Position numbers and translations under genes: made by a program
Shown: piece after piece, positions 56,076-64,000 of the stretch
Layout of the letters: each line of letters opens with the position of its first letter
Numbering within the stretch: position 1 is the first letter of the stretch
The notes under the pieces: model-generated
Seen by the model: only the letters and a program-made list of their open reading frames with translations
Told to the model about the DNA's origin: nothing
Database searches by the model: none
From: Acanthosepion lycidas
Lineage: Eukaryota > Mollusca > Cephalopoda > Sepiida > Sepiidae
NCBI GenBank assembly: GCA_963932145.1
Contig: OZ010582.1
Location: 19,763,826 to 19,827,825 of the forward strand
Reading direction: 5' to 3'
DNA length: 64,000 bases

Positions 56076-59000
56076 TTAATATGAATAAAATGTAGTATAC
56101 TTTGCTGGCCAGTGAACGCGCCTGCCGGACCTGGTCCGTGTAGGTGGCTTAATTTGCGGTTCAGGCGTAGAAGATGGGTGTTTGTGTAAAGTCTCTGAAA
56201 CTGGTGTTTGCTGAGTGGTCACAGCTTTGTCGTCATTGTTGATGTAAGCTGGTTTTAAGCGGTTGATGCTGACCGTAGTTTGCTGGCCGGCGAGATCTAT
56301 AGCAAAATATTTTGACACTCGTGAAATAACCTGGTGCGGTCCAGTGTAGTTAGGCGTTAGTGGTTTACGGACCATATCTCGGCATAGAAATACGAAATTG
56401 GCTGTATGCAGATCAGTTGGAATGTAATAAGGCCTGTGAAAAGCTCTGGTCAGCTTATAAATTGTTTCAGACATTTTTTGTCGGAGGTCGCTGACAAACT
56501 GGCTAGTAGGTAGGTTGTCTGATACAGGGCCGAAAATCTGTCCTGGCAAGGTTAGGGGAGTCCTGAAAACTAATTCAGCACTAGTACAGTTCAGGTCCTG
56601 CTTGACAGTGTTTTTCAAAGCCAGCATGATCAGGGGAAGTTTATCAACCCAAGTTCGGCTGTTGGTAGAAGCAGTTATAGCGTATTTAAGCTGTCGGTGA
56701 AATCTTTCCACTAGGCCATTGGAACAAGGGTGATATGCTGTAGTGGAAATGTGTTTAAATCCCTAATAGATTAGTGAACTCATTGAAAAGTGCTGATTGA
56801 AACTGTGGACCTCTATCGGTAGTGATTACTGAATGGCATCCGAAAGTTGTAATCCAGTTGTTAAAAATAGCACTTGCCACTGTTTCAGCTGTAGTTGATT
56901 GCAGAGGGATGGCAACTGGCCATCGCGTAAATCGATTGATTACTGTTAAAACGTATTCAAATCCGTTCACATTTTCAAGTGGACCCACTAAATCAGCATG
57001 CAGATGGGTGAAACGACCGTCTGGGTTGGCGAAGGTTGATGTAGGTGCCCTCGTGTGTCTGCCAACTTTGGTGGCTTGGCAACGTAAACACGTGTGGGAC
57101 CACTGCTTAATGTCAGCTGCCATACCGGGCCAGATAAATCTGTCCGATATGGTCCGCAACGTCGCCTTGCCTCCTGGGTGTGCTTGTGAATGAAAATGTT
57201 CGAAAATTAGACGGCGCATATTTGGTGGAATGTACGAACGCGGGTTACCCGTGCTGGTGTCACAATAAACTGACCTGCTCGTAAACGGGAGCGGTCTTTT
57301 CTCAATTTTTAAAGAAGTGTCTGAGTGAATAGCTTGCAGGGTTTCATCTTTGGCTTGCTCGTCAGTTAGATTATCAAAGTTCAGTGCGGTACTCTGTACT
57401 GCGCTGAGAGTTGTCCGAGACAGAGTATTGGCCACGGTGTTACTAGCTCCACTAATGTAGCGTATATCCGATGAGAATTGTGATATGTAGTCCATGTAGT
57501 GTATATCATGCGGATTGTGTTTATCCAACTTAGCATGTTAGTGGCTTATGGTCTGTAAAAACGGAAAAATCACGACCTTCTAGAATGTGCCGGTAGTGTC
57601 TGATAGCTAAATAAATTGCCAACAGTTCACGGCTGAAGGTACTATACTTCCGTTGGGCTGTATTTAGCTTAATTGAAAAAAATGACAGTGGTCTTTCCAT
57701 ACCGTTGACTATCTGATGAAGTACTGCACCAACTGTGTCCGACGACGCATCGGTAGTTAGCGTTAGTTTTGCGTCGGGTGCAGATGTAATATATGCAAGT
57801 TTGGTACAGTTCTGCAACGCTTGCTTCGCTCTATGAAAAGAATCCAGCTCGTCCACAGATAATACAATCTTCGGGTTTTTTGTTTGTGCTTAGAAAGGAG
57901 ATTTGTCAGTGGAAGAAGTATAATGGCACAGTCGCGTATAAATCGGCGATAATAATTAATCATGCCTATGAAACGCCGTAGCTGTCGTAATGTTGACGGT
58001 GGTGGGAAATCATTAATCGCCTTGACCTTTTCGTCTAGGGGAGTTAACCCATTCTTATCAATGACGTGGCCAAGGAAAGTTAATTTGGGGACAGCGAATA
58101 AGCATTTATCGACATTCAGCTTTAGTCCGTAGTGTTGTAACCGCTCAAATACTGACTGTAGATGGTTACGATGTTCCTCGGGCGTTTTACTTGCTATTAG
58201 TACGTCGTCAATGTACGCATATGCATAAGATAATCCGTGGAGGACCTCATCAATAAGGCGCTGAAAAGATTGCACGGCATTCGGGTAAATTCGTATAAAC
58301 CGAACGGTGTCGTAATAGCTGTTTTATGAATATCAGACGGTTCGATAGGTATCTAGTAAAAAGCTTTCCTTAGGTCTAGTTTGGTGAAAACAGTAGCGCC
58401 TTCAAGGGACAAAGCAAAGTCCTTAATATGAGGAATTGGATATTTGTCTGGCACGGTTTGAGCGTTCAGGAGTCTGTAATCTCCACATGGTCGCCAGCTA
58501 TCAGGTTCGCTCTTAGGGACCATGTGTAACGGTGTGGCACAAGGACTGGAAGATGGTCTTATTATGCCCATCTTGAGCATATTATCGAATTCTTCCTTAG
58601 CCACCCATAATTTAGTTGGGTGTAGACGACGGGGTGAAACGTGGACTGGGGGTCCAGTTGTCTTAATTGTATGTGTCGTATTGTGCTTTAGGGGTTCTGT
58701 ATGAGTGAACGGTGATAAAAGAGATTTGTACTGCTTAATCAGATCTTCGCAACCATTTGCACTAGGTATCAAAGTAGTTAGTCCAATCGTGGAAAGCTTG
58801 GATAAAAATCCTCGTCGTCGTATATCTGTGCATGTATTGGTAAGCGTACGAGTTGACAGTTCGATGGACAAGTTGAAGTGTGTGAGGAAATCCGCTCCTA
58901 TAATAGGTATCTCGACATCGGCTATAGTGAAGGTCCATGTATACTCCCTCCGTAGGCCGATACTTAGAGACATGACACACTCGACATACGTGTTTATGGA

Positions 59001-59160
59001 TGTGCTGTTTGCAGCCTGTAACTTTAGCTGGGCTTGTCTGGGTATTATCGATAACTTGTTACAGTAGCTCAGCGGTATAACGCTGATTTGAGCGCCAGTG
59101 TCAACTAGGAATTTTGACTTTGCTGTTGTTGTCAAATACATAGAATAGGTGATTTCCATT
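56076..59160 (-). mobile_element. pol region of the gypsy element (PR-RT-RNase H-IN)
   Basis: Motifs in 5'-3' order on the - strand. Protease: [13 protein letters not shown] (near 59.1 kb). Reverse transcriptase: [10 protein letters not shown] and the YIDD active-site box (near 58.4-58.2 kb), then FLGHVIDKNGL. RNase H: LTTDASSDTVGAVLHQ and YSTFSRELLAIYLAIRHY (57.8-57.5 kb). Integrase: zinc-binding HPGGKATL..C..C, core HADLVGPL and TTDRGPQF (57.3-56.8 kb), then a C-terminal region to about 56.08 kb. The region is disrupted at several points and is regarded as non-functional. Confidence 0.9.
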
Positions 59161-59167
59161 ATCTGCC

Positions 59168-59990
59168 CTAGCGACCCACGCCTTTAATGGCTGCCAGGTT
59201 CTGCGTTTCCCGCGTTTTTATAAGCACATGGTGACTGACATTTCCTTGCGTGGGCACCAAACACTTCATGGTACCAGCAATAGCCTCTCTGATGGTGATG
59301 AGTTTGTCTCGACATTGATTGCCGCCTACCGGTATTGTGTCTGTTAGTTGAATAACTGCAACTTCGTCCAGGAATACTTTGAATTCTGTCAAGGGGTAAA
59401 GACAGCTTCTTTAGCTCGGTCCTCAAAACATGAAGTTGCTGGTTAACATCTGGGGTCGGGTCATCTGATGGTACAACAGAGGAAATTTGGCAAATTGGTC
59501 TCGTGTCCACTATTTTATCAGCGATTGATGCTAACTTGTGAACATCGACCTCAGTTAGGACTGCTAATATTTGTACGATGTCAGGCTGAAATTTCTCCAG
59601 CCACATTTGCTTCAATACTGTTTCGGATATAGTGTTGTTACCGAGTAGCGTTACCATTCTCCGAAGAAGTTGGGAGGGTTTGCTGTTCCCGAGTGTGACA
59701 TTCGTCAGAAGATCCTTAATCTTTCGCTCCTCGGAGCAGCCTGTTCATTGTAAGATTGCCTGCCGGAGCAGCAGCTTTTCGGGCGGGAGATTAATAAGGA
59801 CATCCGCTACCTCTGCAGCAATTTCAGCAGGAAGCTTCTCCACCACAAATGCGAATTTCGACTGCTGGGACATTACATGCCTGGCTTGGAAAATTGCGTC
59901 GAGTTGTATGAACGATGTTTGTGCATTCGTGTTGTAGGTAGGGAGTTCCATCCTGAGTGCAGCTTTGGTTGGCTGTATAGGATCTGCCAT
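59168..59990 (-). mobile_element. gag region of the gypsy element
   Basis: It begins MADPIQPTKAALRMELPTYN and contains VVEKLPAEIAAEVADVLINL, a capsid-like helical segment. It ends with the single zinc-knuckle-like CWYHEVFGAHARKC typical of CsRn1-type Gag rather than the CCHC of retroviruses. It is broken, like pol. Confidence 0.85.
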
Positions 59991-60119
59991 GTCGACTGGG
60001 GTTTGTACGGAATAATGTGGTTATCAGTTATGCTGTAGCCTTATTCAGAAGTCGGAGATAGCAATTTTGTTGGTACAAACGTCGGTGGTTACCAATTTGT
60101 TGGCAACGTCGAATGACAA

Positions 60120-60134
60120 ACGTCGGGGTCATCA
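60120..60134 (-). other. primer-binding site, tRNA-Trp type
   Basis: Reverse strand TGATGACCCCGACGT, three bases inside the 5' LTR, closely resembles the complement of the tRNA-Trp 3' end (TGGTGACCCCGACGT). A related GACGTTTGT string recurs about 55 bp further in, so this leader contains a short imperfect repeat. Confidence 0.65.
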
Positions 60135-60137
60135 ATT

Positions 60138-60983
60138 TGTTGCAGACTGGTGATTGTGTTTAAATTGATCAGAAGGAATTTCAAGGTCGTGTTCTACAAC
60201 ATTCATCCACAACAATTATTTTGAACAAATACTTGGAACAAATCATGCAAATAAAGTTGAAAAAACAGGACAAAAGTTGAATGCATAACAATAACATCAA
60301 TTTATATACAATTTAATATACAGTGGCTTTAAGATTTGATGGATAAATGAGGATTAATGTATCTAATTGTGTATTGTGTTATTGTGAATGTTTGGGTGCG
60401 TTTGCAGGTATTGATTAGGTTTGTTCACAGAATTAAACTGTTTGTTTGATCACGTACAAAAATGTTCGATGTTGAGGTTGAATCGTTAGTGTATGTACGT
60501 AACTGTGTTTATACAAATATTTAAAGCTGTTCAAAGTTGCGTACATTTATCTGCTTGATGAAAAATAGATCGTTAGTGACTGATACTTGTTATGTAGCGA
60601 GAAATATCACTTTGAAAGTATAGTAAGTGAAGTTTGAGAAATGTTCTAGAGAGAGAGTGAGTTTGTGGATTGTTGAGTCAGAGAATATTTTTCTTGCGCG
60701 GCAAAGTCAGAGTTTTGACTGGTGTGGAGTTGATGGGCTTCCCTCTAGGTGTGGAGTTCTGACTGGTGAATTGAACTGGAATTCGTCCTTTTATTTGATT
60801 TGGGAAATCAAAGTAGGCTCCTGGCGGGAAAGCAGATTTTTGACCATGGATACACATTCTAGGGTCGTCTCGACCAATAACAAGCCGAGTTTCACAATGT
60901 GTGGTGTTGATTGGTCAAAGCTAATTCTTATAGAAGAGTCTATTTTTAACGGGGGCGAGTAGACAAACATTGACGATTCTATA
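60138..60983 (-). repeat. 5' LTR of the gypsy element (846 bp)
   Basis: Same ends as the left LTR: TGTTGCAGACTGG to GATTCTATA in + orientation. It has a few short insertions relative to the left copy. Confidence 0.9.
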
Positions 60984-60987
60984 AGGT
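60984..60987. repeat. target-site duplication, right (AGGT)
   Basis: AGGT directly after the LTR end; pairs with 55203-55206. Confidence 0.75.
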
Positions 60988-61280
60988 GTTCCATTAGTGT
61001 GGTCTTGTACCAGATTTGCTATCCCATAATAGAACAAATCCCCTGAATTTAATTTTTTTTTTTATCTGTACTGGGTCCGAGAGAGTGGGAGGGGGGCACA
61101 ATTGAGATAGAAACATTATAGTTTTAAAAAAATTTCAAACCAACTACCAACAGAAAAAAATAATAAATAAGACAAAATACCTATACAAAGTGTCAGACTA
61201 TTTATTACGATAATGTACATCAAACTTTTTTTAGCTGGAAACTGTCACTAGAAACAAGAATATTTGATTTTGATGTTTTG

Positions 61281-61311
<31 letters not shown>

Positions 61312-61687
61312 TCATCAAAACTTAAAACAAAAAAAAAAAAAAAAAAAACCTTTTAAAGCTCACATGTAGGTTGCATTTATCATGTTTAAATAACCATTCA
61401 CAGTGAGGCAGACAAAAATGACTTAAAAAGATAGAAATAGGAGAAAAAAAAAAAGCTGTATGGTCTTAAATGTCTGCATGAATTGGGGTTTATTTCTCCA
61501 AATGCACAAAATACCTTGATTTAAAAAAAAAAAAAAAAAAAGCTTTGAAAGAAAATGAAGCCTATTGATACTCAGCTGTTGTATAGACATTTCTATTTTA
61601 TCAATCTAGTTGGGTATAGCAGGTGTGTTACAATTGGATGAGATGATTAACTTCTTATGGGCAGAACAGCAAATATATATATATATA

Positions 61688-61712
61688 TTAGGTTGGTGCA
61701 AAAATAATATTT
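61688..61712 (+). mobile_element. single MADE1-like mariner end (truncated MITE)
   Basis: TTAGGTTGGTGCAAAAATAAT preceded by TA, then directly a run of about 21 T. The matching right end is absent within the next kilobase, so it is a truncated or rearranged copy. Confidence 0.7.
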
Positions 61713-61861
61713 TTTTTTTTTTTTTTTTTTAAAATCATCAAAAAAAATTCCTGAGCTAATTTCTAGAATTTCATTTATGGAATTTTCAAAAATTGTGAGG
61801 AGTTGTTGGACCTTTAGGCACATGAATTATATAATGTACTTACTCATCCAATTGGAAAGGA

Positions 61862-61862
<1 letters not shown>

Positions 61863-61889
<27 letters not shown>
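61863..61889. repeat. (GT)13 microsatellite
   Basis: Uninterrupted GT run followed by a poly(T) tract. Confidence 0.95.
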
Positions 61890-61892
<3 letters not shown>

Positions 61893-62449
61893 TTTTTTTA
61901 AATGCATGTTTGAGAAGTCACTGATCCCTGTAATAAAAATTTTACACAGTAAAAAGAAAAATCATAGAAATAGTGCAACCATCAGAAAATATTGTTTCAT
62001 TTATAAAATCTTCAGCATTTAGATAATTATCTTATTTTCGTGTCTGGAATGTTTCAGAAATTTTTATCCTAATTTAAACAGTGAACTGGGTGGGTGGAAA
62101 AAACAATGGGGAACAGTTGGTAAAATTCACCTCTCTTGGATTTGGTTAACTTAATTCTTTCTAAATTAAGAGTTGATTGTGACAACTGTTCATTTTTACA
62201 GCCTTAATGATTTGGTTATTATTTACTTTCTGTAGTTCCAGGAGATTTTTCATTGTAAATGTTACAACTTACAAAACAGATCCTTCCCTCATAAAAGTGG
62301 CTAAAGAAAGTTTGGGGAAATAATTTTCTTAAATGTTGCCCATTATTAAATCAATGCAATTTTATTTTATGAAAATCTTTATATTCCTGAAATTAGAGAT
62401 TATCCAATAAAGCAAAACACTGGTTTCTTTTTCTATTTGAAAATGGATG

Positions 62450-62452
<3 letters not shown>

Positions 62453-62492
<40 letters not shown>
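62453..62492. repeat. (TA)n microsatellite, about 40 bp
   Basis: Uninterrupted TA run ending in poly(A). Confidence 0.95.
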
Positions 62493-62497
<5 letters not shown>

Positions 62498-62754
62498 AGA
62501 CTGACTGTCTCATAATAGTTGTTACATATCAAACAAAATGCAACATTATCAGGCAGAGAAGTCCATTTTATATTTTATTTAAATAATAAAACAAAATATG
62601 TGAAAGAAAAAAAATTCTGCATCAAAGCAAAGGTGACAAAATCAGCCACAAAACAAGAAAACTTATGATTGACCAATTTTTGAATGGAAACTTTTCCGAG
62701 TTCAAATAAATATGCATTATGGAATAGTTATTTTGTGTAGCATAAATTGTGGGG

Positions 62755-62835
62755 TAGCCATGAGGATCAAACTTGCTCTACATGTGAAAGTGGTTCATGA
62801 AACAAGCTTGTTAACCAATGCACTGTAACAGGCAC
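62755..62835 (-). repeat. tRNA-derived SINE head fragment, - strand
   Basis: On the - strand TACAGTGCATTGGTTAACAAGC (box-A-like) is followed by CAAGTTTGATCCTC (box-B-like). About 80 bp; the body is not recognisable. Confidence 0.45.
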
Positions 62836-64000
62836 CCTTAGGTACATAATATGAGACACATTTGGTTATAAACAAGTTGCTAAATGTGGCTGCAATCAAT
62901 GACAGTTGAAACGATATGGATTCTAGAATAAAATAATGAAAATGACACTTGTTCTTTATCTAATTGCTTTAATTTTGGATTAAAGGGTAGAAATATAAAA
63001 AATATACTAAACTTATATTGTTCACATATAAATAATCTAAATAGAGTTGCTACCGAAAGATGACTTCAACCATAATTTTCTAGAATTAGTTTCATGATTT
63101 TGATGAACTAAAAAGGTAGAAATCACATCAAATTAAGTACTTACATTTTGTCCTGTTTTGCAATCTAATCTTTGTTTGTCACAGAAATATTACATTTGAT
63201 TCAATATTTGTGAAAATTGGCCCATAATTTCACTAACTTTTATGAAAATCAAGTTTTAATAGAAATCACACAACAGAAAGCTGCTTATTCTTTTTAACTG
63301 TTGAGAGTCAAATTAGAAAACTGGAGAAAAACATAAAACTAAGGAATAAGAATCTGTGAAAAGTCCAAAAGTGGATAACTCAGAGTCAAAGTTAATTCTA
63401 CCTAGGAAGACTAAACATGTTAATGCAGGCCACAAGAGGATGACAATTGATCACAAACTGAAATTATTCAAAGATCTATCTTCTAACTGTCTCTACAACC
63501 AAAACAAATTGAAAATACACAAAAATGTAAAGAATGGCACAAAGGAATACAATCCTTTTATTACTTTAAGTGCTTCAATTTTTAAAGCAATTATTCAGAT
63601 CCTCAGTTAAGGAAAATATCGAAAGTTATTGAGATGAATAGCCTAAAAAGAACTTGCAAAAGACATACAATATAGGTGCAAAATTCAAAATCATACAGGA
63701 TAAATATATATATTTTTATGAGAACTTAGAAAATAGAGTAATGAAAACTAAAAAAACAGTTTAATTTTATTAAGATCCTTAAAAAAAAAATAAAATAAAT
63801 AAAAAAAAATAAATGGTTTCCCGATAAAAGTTGTTGGGTTAAATCAATTTGGCTGTACTGTTGTATTCAATGAGAATTGAATTTACTAACAGTGGCTTGA
63901 TGGTTGGCATGCACCCTTCAGAAAAACCTAAAAGCTCGTTGTTCATCTACCTTTATTCCAAGAAAACCACCCAGTCCATATCCTTGGAGCATTTCATTTA

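Larger units (their letters stand above)
55207..60983 (-). mobile_element. Ty3/gypsy LTR retrotransposon, CsRn1-like, young but broken
   Basis: 5.78 kb, on the - strand. Two long LTRs (55207-56037 and 60138-60983) are flanked by the 4-bp duplication AGGT (55203-55206 and 60984-60987). The order from the 5' LTR is primer site, gag, protease, reverse transcriptase, RNase H, integrase, polypurine tract: the Ty3/gypsy order. A gag motif of type CWYHEVFG..A.KC and a primer site complementary to the 3' end of tRNA-Trp point to the CsRn1 group known from molluscs and flatworms. By eye the LTRs differ at roughly a dozen bases plus a few indels, under about 2-3%, so the insertion is recent. The coding part has several breaks (about four to six) and cannot make a full polyprotein. 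No envelope gene or chromodomain seen. Confidence 0.9.
60988..64000. other. intergenic low-complexity region
   Basis: Contains four poly(A) runs (61280-61540), one MADE1-like single end (61688), GT (61863-61889) and TA (62453-62492) microsatellites, and a SINE fragment (62755-62835). No gene supported; an open stretch at 63356-63610 is not convincing. Confidence 0.6.

Noticed and set aside
63356-63610. Open stretch of about 84 codons on the + strand
   Set aside because: No ATG start, an in-frame stop immediately upstream, no acceptor signal, Lys/Asn-rich composition like chance frames in AT-rich DNA, and no recognisable motif.

Overview
The window looks like part of a large, AT-rich animal nuclear genome. 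It has long introns, very many poly(A)/poly(T) runs, TA/CA/GT microsatellites, tRNA-derived SINEs, mariner-type MITEs and Ty3/gypsy retroelements. A mollusc, most likely a cephalopod, fits the repeat load and the divergence of the host protein from the human orthologue. That placement is inference; nothing here proves the species.

One host gene dominates. It is an FNBP4 (formin-binding protein 4) orthologue on the + strand, from the ATG at 16754 to the stop at 50068. I resolved 16 coding exons by matching splice signals and phases. Their lengths sum to 3636 nt, a multiple of three, giving a protein of about 1211 residues. Conserved landmarks are a basic N-terminus (MGRRGMPGRRR), an acidic GLSLVGEYSDSESDSE block, the motif DIDSQVASFLAEIDAL, a first WW domain (exon 6), an LELALERKK motif, KS/RS-rich nuclear-type tracts, a TRISDW segment, a second WW domain split across a 12.3-kb intron (exons 12 and 13), a PPPP patch, and a C-terminal LVQKWQKVKKE motif. 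A non-coding 5' exon probably lies upstream, because a good acceptor sits 14 nt before the ATG, but I could not find it. The protein ends sooner after the KWQ motif than the human protein as I remember it.

Layout. 1-16.7 kb: no convincing gene; a tRNA-SINE (about 0.7 kb), copies of a foldback repeat family (1.6, 8.6 and 9.3 kb), and an old degraded LTR retroelement (11.2-14.3 kb). 16.7-50.1 kb: FNBP4, whose introns hold an LTR-like GC-rich insert (17.7-18.6 kb), a T-rich C-poor block (20-20.8 kb), several TIR/foldback elements, MITEs whose ends resemble the human MADE1/Hsmar1 TIR (29.5 and 42.8 kb, with a single end at 61.7 kb), a mariner relic with both TIRs and flanking TA (47.2-48.2 kb), and a perfect 28-bp hairpin (49.3 kb). 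50.1-51.3 kb: 3' UTR, probably with one UTR intron. 52.5-54.9 kb: repeat-derived blocks, one orphan exon with consensus splice sites (54143-54304), and a tRNA-SINE. 55.2-61.0 kb: a comparatively young Ty3/gypsy element of CsRn1-like type on the - strand with long LTRs, a 4-bp target-site duplication, and gag and pol regions. It is broken at several places. 61-64 kb: low-complexity and repeat-derived sequence.

I found no bacterial-type system, CRISPR array, rRNA or functional tRNA gene. The unusual content is the FNBP4 structure (cassette-compatible exons, split WW domain, apparent C-terminal shortening) and the variety of small inverted-repeat elements in its introns.
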